From positions 1-10,208 of the forward strand of contig CAYMGT010000031.1 of NCBI GenBank assembly GCA_964390115.1: 10,208 nucleotides of DNA. Reading direction: 5' to 3'. The notes under the pieces were generated by a model that saw only the letters and a program-made list of their open reading frames with translations, was not told the origin of the DNA and did not search any database. A program made the translations under genes and the position numbers. This stretch comes from JAIPJA01 sp964390115. Its GTDB lineage: Bacteria > Patescibacteriota > Patescibacteriia > Patescibacteriales > UBA12465. Shown one piece after another: positions 1 through 6,288 of this stretch; position 1 is the stretch's first letter, and each line of letters starts with the position of its first letter.

Positions 1-55
1 TTTTACCCACAAAAAAAGCAGACACTTTCGTGTCCACTTTTTGGGGTACAGTTCA
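1..55. mobile_element. Partial end of an IS3-family (IS150-like) insertion sequence
   Basis: Read on the minus strand from 55 inwards, the sequence begins TGAACTGTACCCC and continues with AAAAAGTGGACAC. As I remember them, IS3-family ends of the IS150 group start with TG and carry a CCCCAAAAAGTGGACAC-like core. The element would extend leftwards out of the window, so no transposase, second inverted repeat or target duplication can be seen. The composition (G runs, GTGTCC) differs from the AT-rich flank that starts at 56. It could instead be only a terminator remnant. Confidence 0.45.
11..37 (-). terminator. Hairpin with GAAA loop and T-run, likely terminator
   Basis: On the minus strand GTGGACAC (37-30) pairs with GTGTCTGC (25-18) around a GAAA tetraloop, eight pairs including two G-T wobbles, followed by seven T (17-11). 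It lies about 95 bases past the stop of the Fic gene at 132 and could end that transcript. It also sits inside the apparent IS end, where such hairpins can block read-through into the element. Confidence 0.5.
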
Positions 56-131
56 AATAAGTCTGTTTTTTACATGAACTATAAAATTTATTAAGAATTT
101 TTCTATTCTAATAAAAAATATCAACTATGTA

Positions 132-1169
132 TTATTTAAAATAATTATTAACAGCGTCTTCAAATTGACTAATAAATATCTGCTTAAAATAAGAGATATT
201 ATTTATTTCATAAAAAAGTATCATTGCCTTTTTGTATTCTTCTACATCCACAATTCTATATGAAAGCGGAATTGAGTCAAAAGCTAATAAAATAGCATTA
301 GAAGTCATCCTTGAAGTCCTTTTATTACCATCCTCAAAAATTTGTATATAAGGAATAAGAATAGAAGCTATAAAACTTTTTTCAAGAAAAAAACTTTTAT
401 TATTAATTAAATTAACCATACTTTCCATAACTTCTTTAATTTGATAAGCATTATCCAAAGGTTTGTACTTTGTGCCCGTAATGCCAACCGGAGCATTTCT
501 AAGGCTTTTAGATATACCTAAATCTTTAGTTAAAATTGAATGAATATATTCAATATCAGAAAATCTTAATTGCTTTAATTTATTTTTATTTTCAATAGAC
601 TCATTAAAGATATTTTTATGATTTAAAATCATAACTGTCTCTTCCCTGCTTTTTCCCGCAGCAATAACATTATTTTTAATTAAAGATTCAGTATTTAAAA
701 GAGAATAGGTATTACCCTCAATAACCGATGACTTCCAGGAAAATTCAATCATTATTCTTTCAAATTCTTTGTTAATAAGGGTTTGACTGTTATATTTAGA
801 AAAATTTTTATGAAAATCTTTCTGCAATTTATTTAATTTATCTTTTTCTGATTTAGTAAAAATATCAATACTTAAAAGTTTAAATATTTCAAAATTAAAA
901 TTTTCTTTTATTTTCCTATCTAAATATGGCGTTTCAAAATAATTCTTAACATCAATTATTCTTAAAATTTCATAATTTTCAGATAAACAATAAGTTATAT
1001 AAGCACCAGCGCCATTTTTTTCTAAATAATTTTTATCAAACAAAAAAGTCAAATCTCTAGCTATAGTTTCCCTAGAATATTTATTATTAAAAAAAACCAT
1101 CACTTCTTTATTCTTAAAGCTTGGTTTATTTTGAGCAAATTCTAAAATTTTTTTTTGCCTATTATTCAT
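132..1169 (-). CDS. Fic-domain protein with N-terminal winged helix and degenerate Fic motif (His to Gln)
   Basis: 345 residues. Residues about 1-62 look like a winged-helix DNA-binding domain. An inhibitory-helix motif of the (S/T)xxxE(G/N) type is present as SSVIEGN, with S147 and E151. The Fic core covers about 200-335, and its flap region reads RNAPVGITGTKY (224-235). The active-site loop at 276-287 reads QIFEDGNKRTSR, against the family consensus HxFx(D/E)GNxRxxR. The anion-hole and Arg residues are kept, but the His that deprotonates the target hydroxyl is Gln276 (codon CAA). Canonical Fic enzymes transfer AMP or another phosphate-containing group to target proteins. Without the His the protein may be a non-AMPylating variant or a DNA-binding regulator. 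ATG at 1169 is chosen because a TATAAT box ends 7 bases upstream. No Shine-Dalgarno is visible, so the mRNA is probably leaderless. Confidence 0.92.
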   Translation of the reverse strand: MNNRQKKILEFAQNKPSFKNKEVMVFFNNKYSRETIARDLTFLFDKNYLEKNGAGAYITYCLSENYEILRIIDVKNYFETPYLDRKIKENFNFEIFKLLSIDIFTKSEKDKLNKLQKDFHKNFSKYNSQTLINKEFERIMIEFSWKSSVIEGNTYSLLNTESLIKNNVIAAGKSREETVMILNHKNIFNESIENKNKLKQLRFSDIEYIHSILTKDLGISKSLRNAPVGITGTKYKPLDNAYQIKEVMESMVNLINNKSFFLEKSFIASILIPYIQIFEDGNKRTSRMTSNAILLAFDSIPLSYRIVDVEEYKKAMILFYEINNISYFKQIFISQFEDAVNNYFK

Positions 1170-1176
1170 ATTTTAT

Positions 1177-1182
1177 ATTATA
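1177..1182 (-). promoter_or_regulatory. -10 box of the Fic gene, leaderless start
   Basis: A perfect TATAAT on the minus strand with only 7 bases between it and the ATG at 1169, so transcription should begin at or next to the start codon. No good -35 hexamer is seen 16-18 bases upstream (TTTAAA at best), which suits a promoter controlled by the adjacent repeats. Confidence 0.55.
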
Positions 1183-1187
1183 TCATC

Positions 1188-1273
1188 ATTGTGTCATTTT
1201 TTAAAATCTATTGTGTCATTTTTTTAAAAAAATAATAAAAAACATTTAATATTAGATACTTTTATTGTGTCAT
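1188..1273 (-). repeat. Three direct ATGACACAAT repeats upstream of the Fic gene
   Basis: The 10-mer ATGACACAAT (plus strand ATTGTGTCAT) occurs at 1188-1197, 1210-1219 and 1264-1273, all in the same orientation. The two copies nearest the gene share a longer flank. Spacings are 22 and 54 bases, near 2 and 5 helical turns, so all copies face about the same side of the helix. The nearest ends six bases upstream of the -10 box. They are good candidates for operator sites of an autoregulator, possibly the winged helix of the Fic protein itself. That link is inferred. Confidence 0.6.
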
Positions 1274-1306
1274 AAATAAGTTATATCTTTTAAAAATCGC
1301 TCACAT

Positions 1307-1648
1307 TTAAAGCAAGCAACCAATATAATCAATTAAAAGATGCATACCTATACCCATAAAAAAATACCTAAATTTAGTAAACAATCCCACTACGTAAGCT
1401 GGGAAAATATAAAAAGAATGAAATAAATGATTATTTATACTGCAACGACTAGGGTCATATATCGTACTAGATAATAGATGGTCTAAATCTATTAGATTAG
1501 ATAAGAGTAATTGAATTAAAACTGAACGTGCTTTAAAGGACCTTTTAAGTAACTTAAACTCAATTAAATAAAGTAAGCCCCAAAGAGCAAAGTTAGACAG
1601 TATATGAATCCACCAATCAGATTGTGATGCTATAGCTATAATATCCAT
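1307..1648 (-). CDS. DUF6122 family integral membrane protein
   Basis: 113 residues, which I recognise as DUF6122. The diagnostic stretch is LIDLDHLLSSTIYDPSRCS (52-70), followed by HLFHSFY (74-80) and GIGMHLLIDYI (99-109). Three or four hydrophobic segments fit an inner-membrane protein. The spaced acidic and His residues (D54, D56, H57, D65, H74, H77, H103, D107) resemble the LDLDH...HS...H...D pattern of YdjM-like membrane-bound metal-dependent hydrolases, so a metal-binding hydrolase fold is plausible; the substrate is unknown. The ATG lies 8 bases after the stop of the upstream Bro-N gene with no promoter between, so the two are probably co-transcribed. No Shine-Dalgarno and no clear terminator after the stop. 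Confidence 0.8.
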   Translation of the reverse strand: MDIIAIASQSDWWIHILSNFALWGLLYLIEFKLLKRSFKARSVLIQLLLSNLIDLDHLLSSTIYDPSRCSINNHLFHSFYIFPAYVVGLFTKFRYFFMGIGMHLLIDYIGCLL

Positions 1649-1656
1649 GATTTAAT

Positions 1657-2499
1657 TTATTTAATATTTTTCATTTTCTTATTTTGTAAATATTTTGAGT
1701 TTTTACTGGAAATAATACTCTTCCCAATGTCTTTTTCTATCTCAGTTCTAGCTCTTTTAGCTACTTTACCGCCTCTTTTAGCAACATCTTTATTTTCTGA
1801 CAGACCTCGTGGTTTATGTTTCTTAGATATCTCGGTTGTTGTTGCCTCCGCTAACATATTCAAAACTAATTCTAAATTAGTCATATTATCTCTTAAACTT
1901 TCTTTTTTAAGATTCTTAAATTTTTTATATTCTTTTACAGACTTATTAGACCAAGCTTTGGTAATATCATCTGTTAAAATGGCAAACTCTAAATCTTCTT
2001 TAATTCCTCTTTCTCTCCACTGGTCTGTAAGCTCTTTTCTAACTTCAATTGTTTTAAGTCTTTGATTAATCCATTCTTTAGAGTATCCTTTGTTAAGATA
2101 AGTTTTTAAGGCTCTATCTATGGATAATTCTGGATCTTCAGTTTCTTCAATCCTCTCATAACCAACTTTAGCTAACCAAAGCTTTAAAGACTCAGCTTTG
2201 GGAGATGGCACAGATTGAATAAGTCTTAAAAGTGTTTTTGTGTCAGCAACATCTGTAATTCTAATTTTTCCATCCTTAGCTTTCATTTTTAAACCGTTAC
2301 ATTTTGTAACGGTTTCATTTGAACCTTCATCAAGAAGTCTCTTTTTAAGAACTCTCCAATAAACTTGTGGATTTTTGCTTTCAGTCAAAATCTCAATCAC
2401 ATCTACAACGGAAAAATACCAAAGTTCTTTATCCTCATCAAAATGACGACGAACTTGTTTATTATTAAATAATATAATTTTATTATCATTTTTATCCAT
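1657..2499 (-). CDS. Bro-N (phage antirepressor-like) protein
   Basis: 280 residues from ATG 2499. Residues about 8-115 form a Bro-N domain: ELWYFSVVDVIEIL near 25-38, ITDVADTKTLLRLIQSVPSP at 81-100, then KAESLKLWLAKVGYERIEE. Bro-N domains are DNA-binding and occur in phage antirepressors and baculovirus BRO proteins. The C-terminal part (about 125-255, with RKELTDQW, ERGIKEDLEFAILTDDI, LRDNMTNLELVLNMLAE and a basic RGGKVAKRAR) matches the chromosomal Bro-N family common in CPR and Bacteroidota. An in-frame ATG 18 codons upstream exists, but those codons read through an extended -10 element and add no family sequence, so it was rejected. Probably a transcriptional regulator of mobile origin; its target is unknown. 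It is followed 8 bases later by the DUF6122 gene. Confidence 0.88.
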   Translation of the reverse strand: MDKNDNKIILFNNKQVRRHFDEDKELWYFSVVDVIEILTESKNPQVYWRVLKKRLLDEGSNETVTKCNGLKMKAKDGKIRITDVADTKTLLRLIQSVPSPKAESLKLWLAKVGYERIEETEDPELSIDRALKTYLNKGYSKEWINQRLKTIEVRKELTDQWRERGIKEDLEFAILTDDITKAWSNKSVKEYKKFKNLKKESLRDNMTNLELVLNMLAEATTTEISKKHKPRGLSENKDVAKRGGKVAKRARTEIEKDIGKSIISSKNSKYLQNKKMKNIK

Positions 2500-2505
2500 A
2501 TTGCC

Positions 2506-2514
2506 AGTATAACA
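2506..2514 (-). promoter_or_regulatory. Extended -10 promoter element of the Bro-N gene
   Basis: The minus strand reads TGTTATACT, an extended -10 (TGnTATACT), with 6 bases left before the ATG at 2499. The -35 region (about 2529-2535) is poor, as expected when an extended -10 carries recognition. The spacing implies a leaderless mRNA and supports the start at 2499. Confidence 0.5.
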
Positions 2515-2538
2515 AAGAGTGATTAAATTTTCTATAAA

Positions 2539-2557
2539 ATTTTTGTAAAACAAAAAT
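2539..2557. repeat. Short perfect inverted repeat just upstream of the Bro-N promoter
   Basis: ATTTTTGT (2539-2546) and ACAAAAAT (2550-2557) form a perfect 8-bp inverted repeat around a 3-base centre, immediately upstream of the -35 region of the Bro-N gene. It may be an operator, but AT-rich DNA produces such repeats often. Confidence 0.3.
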
Positions 2558-2564
2558 AGTTCTG

Positions 2565-2604
2565 TTTATGTAATTTAGTCAGTTGACTGATGAAATCACA
2601 TAAA
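2565..2604. repeat. 40-bp imperfect inverted repeat between the AbiEii and Bro-N genes
   Basis: TTTATGTAATTTAGTCAG (2565-2582) and CTGATGAAATCACATAAA (2587-2604) are complementary at 15 of 18 positions around a TTGA centre. The repeat lies 7-46 bases past the AbiEii stop on the minus strand. There is no T-run on either side, so it is not a classical intrinsic terminator. It could be an mRNA 3'-stabilising hairpin, a protein-binding site or a small mobile remnant. Confidence 0.55.
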
Positions 2605-2610
2605 ATTAAA

Positions 2611-3237
2611 TTATAAATTAGATAAATATTTTTTTACCAAATTAATAAGAAATTCTTGTACTTTTGTAAAATTAAGTTGATTATTTTCTTTGTAAATAAT
2701 TGGCTCCTGTTCTATATCACTGAAGTAAACCAAGCTTTTTAAAACTAAATTTATATCAGTGTTTTTATATTTTTTTTGGTATAATTTTAAAATTTCAGAA
2801 AAATCATATTTTTTAAATATATAATACAAATCAATATAGTCCTTATTAGTGGCTCTACTTAAAATCGCAGATAATTTCATACAAGCAATATCTTCCACGG
2901 ACGCTAAATTTAAAAACTCATCTTCTATTGTATTTTTTACTAAGTTGTAGTTATATGAAAAAAAACTCAATTTTATACTATCATCAATAATTAAAGTCAA
3001 AGTATTTTTTTCCTCTAAAATTTTTACAATTTTTAAATCTTTAAAAATTTGAGAGACTTTAGTAAATAACAAGATATTATCTATATCTCCTTTTTTAAAA
3101 AAATCAAAATCAATACTATCTCTATGCCCTAATTGTAAAGCTAAAGCAGTGCCACCAGCTAAATAAAATTCTTCTTTAAAATTTGCCAAAAACGGTAAAA
3201 TATCTCTCCTTTTTTTATTTAAAATTTCGTAAAACAT
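2611..3237 (-). CDS. AbiEii/AbiGii-family nucleotidyltransferase toxin
   Basis: 208 residues from ATG 3237. The nucleotidyltransferase core is clear: AGGTALALQLGHRDSIDFDF (27-46) holds the GG(T/S) turn (G28, G29) and the paired metal-binding acids D43 and D45. ASVEDIACMKLSAILSR (112-128) and KDYIDLYYI (132-140) give the family's conserved K and KDxxD motif. AbiEii toxins, the toxin half of the type IV toxin-antitoxin and abortive-infection system AbiE, transfer nucleotides to cellular targets (tRNA 3' ends for the characterised MenT relatives). A TTG nine codons upstream is open but adds no family sequence. The ATG overlaps the 3' end of the DUF6922 gene by 23 bases, indicating translational coupling. 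All core motifs are present, so the protein is probably active. Slightly shorter than many family members. Confidence 0.9.
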   Translation of the reverse strand: MFYEILNKKRRDILPFLANFKEEFYLAGGTALALQLGHRDSIDFDFFKKGDIDNILLFTKVSQIFKDLKIVKILEEKNTLTLIIDDSIKLSFFSYNYNLVKNTIEDEFLNLASVEDIACMKLSAILSRATNKDYIDLYYIFKKYDFSEILKLYQKKYKNTDINLVLKSLVYFSDIEQEPIIYKENNQLNFTKVQEFLINLVKKYLSNL

Positions 3238-3508
3238 CTTTAATTTTTTTAGGTTTAATATCAAAAATTATTGACCAATAATTTAACGATTTATCGCTCC
3301 ACTGACCGGGTAAAGGATTTTCCACTTGTTTCTTTATCTCTTCTCTACTATAAACTTTAAATAATAATTCTGTAGCATCATAAGTTCCATAATTTAAAAC
3401 ATTAGTAATTATACGTCTTTTGTTTTTAGAGACATCTAATTTGGAAATATCAAAAGACCATAAAAATGGCTTAAATTTCTCAAGTATTTGACTCTTAATT
3501 TTCTTCAT
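3215..3508 (-). CDS. DUF6922 protein, probable antitoxin partner of the AbiEii protein
   Basis: 97 residues. FLWSFDISKLDVSKNKRRII (15-34) followed by LNYGTYDATELLFKVYSREEIKK (split here as LNYGTYDATELLF, 38-50, and KVYSREEIKK, 51-60) and LNYWSIIFDI (75-84) fit the DUF6922 pattern: FLWD..., a K-N-K-R-xII helix, then a NxW-x-x-xF block. Such proteins are typically encoded directly upstream of AbiEii toxins in CPR and Bacteroidota. Gene order (small partner first) and the 23-base overlap with the toxin fit an antitoxin or transcriptional repressor; direct proof for the family is not known to me. ATG 3508 follows a promoter with its -10 only 8 bases away, and AAGGG three bases upstream of the ATG could act as a weak ribosome site. 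Confidence 0.78.
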   Translation of the reverse strand: MKKIKSQILEKFKPFLWSFDISKLDVSKNKRRIITNVLNYGTYDATELLFKVYSREEIKKQVENPLPGQWSDKSLNYWSIIFDIKPKKIKDVLRNFK

Positions 3509-3516
3509 ATACCCTT

Positions 3517-3545
3517 ATATTAACATAAAATATGAACTAAATCAA
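3517..3545 (-). promoter_or_regulatory. Promoter of the DUF6922-AbiEii operon
   Basis: On the minus strand TTGATT (3545-3540), a 17-base spacer and TAATAT (3522-3517) form a good sigma70-type promoter. Only 8 bases separate the -10 from the ATG at 3508, so the transcript is leaderless or nearly so. Confidence 0.6.
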
Positions 3546-3689
3546 ATTATCTAAGGTAATATAATTTATAATACTATTCTATGAAAAGTGTAAACTAAAT
3601 TATAGAAAAATGACAAAAAAACAAAGCTTATAATATTATCCTTTAATTATTTGTCTAAAAATTACTAAATAATATTTAGAGAAATTGCC

Positions 3690-3717
3690 TTGATTTATTT
3701 CAAAATTAGGCTATAAT
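3690..3717 (+). promoter_or_regulatory. Promoter of the HAD hydrolase gene
   Basis: TTGATT (3690-3695), a 16-base spacer and a perfect TATAAT (3712-3717). The expected transcript start is near 3724, leaving a leader of about 37 bases with no Shine-Dalgarno before ATG 3761. The 252-base gap 3509-3760 holds this promoter and the divergent one of the DUF6922 operon; I see no gene in it. Confidence 0.6.
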
Positions 3718-3760
3718 TAGAAAATTGTTCGTTAGTATATAAACTATAAAATTATCAAAT

Positions 3761-4465
3761 ATGATCAAACAAATAATTTTTGATTTTGATGGAGTTCTCT
3801 ATCCCTCAACTGAAGAAAACATGCAAAGAATATTATCCAATATTTCTTTAGCAGTAAATAAAACTAAAAAAATACCTAGTCAGGATTTACTTAATGAAGT
3901 TTGGGGTTTAAAATTAGAGGCTATAGCGGTAAAATTAGCCATGAAACTTAACTGGACTGAAAAAGAACAAATAAATTTTCTAAAAATTCACCGAAAAGAT
4001 GCTAGTGCCTTACCAGTAAATAAAAAGGCTCAAGCCCTTATACTGGAAACCTTATTGTATTTAAAAAAACAAGGTAAAGAGCTGTTTATAATTACTAATC
4101 GTAGTAGTAGTTCACTTATTAAAGTTGCTAAGGAAATAAACTTAGATTTAAGTTTGTTTGAGCTTATAATAGGCCCTGATAGCCTCAAAAATCCTCATAC
4201 AGGCTTATTTATATGCAAACCTAATCCTTTAGTCGTAGATCATATTTTAAAGCTTAAAAAGAGTTACAAGCTTAAAGAATTTGTGTTTGTAGGAGACAGT
4301 ATCCGCAATGACTTTGAATTAGCTAAAAGAACTGGTTTAAATTTTATAGCTCTACCTTCCGCCTTACACAGTTACGAAGAATGGGAGCAAGTTTTTATCT
4401 CAAATTATTATAGTTTTAACAGATATATCGCTAGTAGTTTCTTGGAAATAAAGGATTTAGTTTAA
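3761..4465 (+). CDS. HAD-superfamily hydrolase, phosphoglycolate-phosphatase-like
   Basis: 234 residues with all four HAD motifs: motif I DFDGVLY (nucleophile D8, acid D10), motif II ITNRS (T112), motif III lysine in CKPNP (K153) and motif IV GDSIRND (D179, D184). A helical cap of about 70 residues lies between motifs I and II (about 15-85), as in subclass I HADs such as Gph, pyrophosphatase PpaX and nucleotidases. The enzyme should hydrolyse a small phosphorylated metabolite in the cytoplasm; the substrate cannot be read from the sequence. The C-terminal 25 residues (FISNYYSFNRYIASSFLEI) extend past the usual Rossmann core. Its own promoter and a following hairpin suggest it is transcribed alone. 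Confidence 0.9.
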   Translation: MIKQIIFDFDGVLYPSTEENMQRILSNISLAVNKTKKIPSQDLLNEVWGLKLEAIAVKLAMKLNWTEKEQINFLKIHRKDASALPVNKKAQALILETLLYLKKQGKELFIITNRSSSSLIKVAKEINLDLSLFELIIGPDSLKNPHTGLFICKPNPLVVDHILKLKKSYKLKEFVFVGDSIRNDFELAKRTGLNFIALPSALHSYEEWEQVFISNYYSFNRYIASSFLEIKDLV

Positions 4466-4466
4466 A

Positions 4467-4482
4467 TTTTGTTTAAACAAAA
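4467..4482. repeat. 16-bp perfect palindrome after the HAD gene
   Basis: TTTTGTTTAAACAAAA is perfectly self-complementary and begins two bases after the HAD stop codon, just before the weak terminator. It may contribute to 3'-end formation or be a chance product of AT-rich sequence. Confidence 0.35.
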
Positions 4483-4486
4483 ACAG

Positions 4487-4514
4487 ACCTTGGGTATATA
4501 ATTCAAGGTTTTTT
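4487..4514 (+). terminator. Probable intrinsic terminator of the HAD gene
   Basis: ACCTTG (4487-4492) pairs with CAAGGT (4504-4509) around an 11-base loop that can extend with two G-T pairs, followed by a run of six T (4509-4514). The stem is short but the T-run and the position after the HAD gene support termination. Confidence 0.6.
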
Positions 4515-4540
4515 ATGTGTATGTACGCTACTAATTACTA

Positions 4541-4569
4541 TTGACATAATGTATTAAAAAAGTAATAAT
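4541..4569 (+). promoter_or_regulatory. Promoter of the 314-residue membrane protein gene
   Basis: A consensus TTGACA (4541-4546), a 17-base spacer and AATAAT (4564-4569). The start should be near 4576, giving a leader of about 35 bases without a Shine-Dalgarno before ATG 4611. Confidence 0.65.
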
Positions 4570-4610
4570 ATTAAATTAGAACCTTACAATTTAATAACTA
4601 AATAATAGAA

Positions 4611-5555
4611 ATGATGAAAGAAATAATAAAGAATCTTATCGGAACACTTATTGGTATAGCTATTGGACTGCTTATCACTTTAAATCTTTGGGGTGACAAC
4701 TGGTATCAAGTTGCTATTTCTATGATTATAGGAGTCATTTCAGGCCTTGCTGTAGCTAACATTGAACGAATTCCTCAAATCTTTTATAGGGTCAAATTTA
4801 TATTTATAGCTAAAGACCCCTCGCAAAAAGAAGGTACTTCTTTATTTAGAAGGATGCAACAAAAGCTAACAATGGAGCAAAAAATTAACGTAAGCCTTAT
4901 TATTACTACCCTTGTCTTTACTGTTAGTTTTATATTTATATTATTTTTTACTTCAATAATGCCTGAACCTGAATTTACCAAAAACTCTAATGTAAGTTTT
5001 GTTTTTATTTTGTTTATGCTAGAAATAATATTAATGCTTGTTTTTGTGTGTTATCTTATGAATGGCTGGAAAAGTAACTTGAAGTATTTGCCTAAATTTT
5101 TATTCCACCAGCTATGGTTTAAAAAAAAATATACTTATTACTCATTTAGCCCATTAAAATACATGATTATATTAAAAGAGGAAAATGAGAGTAGAAAAAT
5201 AAGCGTTATTGGTATTGTTTGGAGGGTTATAATAACAATTTCAATTGGTTTTATATTTTATCTTCTTAAACATTCTATAAATGGACTAATCAAAACATTT
5301 CTTGTTTGTTTATTTATACTATTTTTACCTTTATTTATATTTAGAGAAGTTGCCCACTCCAGCTATTATCTACTAACAGCCGCTAGTATCGTTGCCGGTA
5401 TTTTTACCGGAACTCAGTATGCTAACCTTTGGCTGGGGCTTAGCTCTGGTGTAAGTTTCTTCTTAATGTCGTTTGCTATTGAAAGAATTATTAAAGTTAA
5501 TTTATTTGAATATTTTACAGAAAATATGTATAATAAATTTAAATTAACTACTTAG
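4611..5555 (+). CDS. Polytopic membrane protein of unknown function
   Basis: 314 residues; I do not recognise the family. Hydrophobic segments at about 8-26, 33-52, 94-116, 128-149, 199-219, 225-244, 253-268 and 272-291 suggest seven or eight membrane helices. Two polar loops are notable: a basic loop 53-92 (RIPQIFYRVKFIF and FRRMQQKLTMEQK) and a loop 150-197 rich in Trp, Lys and Tyr (NGWKSNLKYLPKFLFHQLW). No signal peptide or catalytic motif is apparent. The second codon is also ATG, so the start may be 4611 or 4614. The gene has its own consensus promoter and a very strong terminator, so it is probably an independent unit. The TM pattern resembles small transport or integral regulatory proteins only in general form. 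Confidence 0.75.
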   Translation: MMKEIIKNLIGTLIGIAIGLLITLNLWGDNWYQVAISMIIGVISGLAVANIERIPQIFYRVKFIFIAKDPSQKEGTSLFRRMQQKLTMEQKINVSLIITTLVFTVSFIFILFFTSIMPEPEFTKNSNVSFVFILFMLEIILMLVFVCYLMNGWKSNLKYLPKFLFHQLWFKKKYTYYSFSPLKYMIILKEENESRKISVIGIVWRVIITISIGFIFYLLKHSINGLIKTFLVCLFILFLPLFIFREVAHSSYYLLTAASIVAGIFTGTQYANLWLGLSSGVSFFLMSFAIERIIKVNLFEYFTENMYNKFKLTT

Positions 5556-5584
5556 CTCAAATACTCGGCAAACTCGCAAAACTC

Positions 5585-5619
5585 AAACCCTGGTTAAAAT
5601 AACCAGGGTTTTCTATTTT
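5585..5619 (+). terminator. Strong intrinsic terminator of the membrane protein gene
   Basis: AAACCCTGGTTA (5585-5596) and TAACCAGGGTTT (5600-5611) make a perfect 12-bp stem with an AAA loop, followed by TTTTCTATTTT. It begins 30 bases after the TAG stop. A T-poor opposite side makes it mainly unidirectional. Confidence 0.93.
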
Positions 5620-5686
5620 AAAATTTAAAAGAGGGATGGTGTAAAATAAAGTATATAGTTATAATTTTAGATAAAACTTAGAACTA

Positions 5687-5698
5687 TTAACCGGTTAA
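5687..5698. repeat. 12-bp palindrome TTAACCGGTTAA
   Basis: Perfect palindrome overlapping the stop codon of the broken AbiEii reading frame (5695-5697, minus strand). It is more GC-rich than its surroundings. Its function is unknown; it may be a protein site or a remnant of a rearrangement boundary. Confidence 0.35.
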
Positions 5699-6288
5699 AC
5701 TAATTTTTCTATATCTCCAAACTTTAATTTCTTTAATTCTTTTTCTATTTCTTTGTCGCTTAATTCTTTAGTAAAATAAATAGTTAGTGATTCTGCCTGT
5801 TTATCTAATTTTGCTATATCCCAATTTTTATAAATAGTTTTTCTAATTTCTTTTTTCCTTACTAAATTTAATACCTCATTTATATCAATTTTTAAATTTC
5901 TTTTTATCATTACAAAATCATAGTAATCACGATACCTTGCTCGATCGCTCATAGCACTAATTTTTTCTGCTGTAATTTCCCTAATGTCCATCACTCTTAC
6001 TTTGATCTTAACTCCATAAATATTTTTGTAATCAATTTCAAGAGAAGGTAAAACATCATCTTTAACCACTAAGTACTCAGAAGCGGCGTGAGAGGTTCCA
6101 AAAAATGACATATTACTTGTTTTCATATAGTCTTTAGCTTCTTTCATCTTAGCCCTTCCCTTCTCATTATCCATATGAGAATGAATTTCTCCTGCAATAT
6201 ATGCCTGCGCCTTATTCTCTTCAGCTTCTTTAAAAAAATCAACCTTGTCGCCGCTTCCAGCCGCAATAACAACACTAGTAATTTCATC
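5695..6288 (-). pseudogene. Composite remnant: Nif3-like C-terminal part fused in frame to an AbiEii C-terminal part
   Basis: One open frame follows the TAG at 6291-6289; its first ATG is at 6174 (159 residues from there). The part before about 6050 looks like the C-terminal half of a Nif3/YbgI-type dinuclear-metal protein: DEITSVVIAAGSGD, then AYIAGEIHSHMD, then FFGTSHAASEYLVVKD, matching the family's GE-x-x-H and GxSHAASE metal-site motifs. From about residue 45 of the 159-residue ORF the sequence changes to AbiEii: KIKVRVMDIREITAEKISAM (57-76), with DRARYRDYYDFVMIK following, which is the conserved lysine and RDxxD region. The nucleotidyltransferase core (GGT...DxD) is absent, so it cannot be an active AbiEii toxin, and the Nif3 tail is also cut. 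A deletion or recombination between the two genes is the simplest explanation. The exact junction (about 6036-6068) is uncertain. Confidence 0.72.

Noticed and set aside
1727..2065. 112-codon plus-strand frame
   Set aside because: Antisense shadow of the Bro-N gene without its own motifs.
2500..2553. Upstream ATG of the Bro-N gene
   Set aside because: The extra 18 codons run through an extended -10 element and do not resemble the Bro-N family.
3238..3264. TTG start of the AbiEii gene
   Set aside because: Weaker codon, deeper overlap with the DUF6922 gene, and no family sequence in the extra nine residues.
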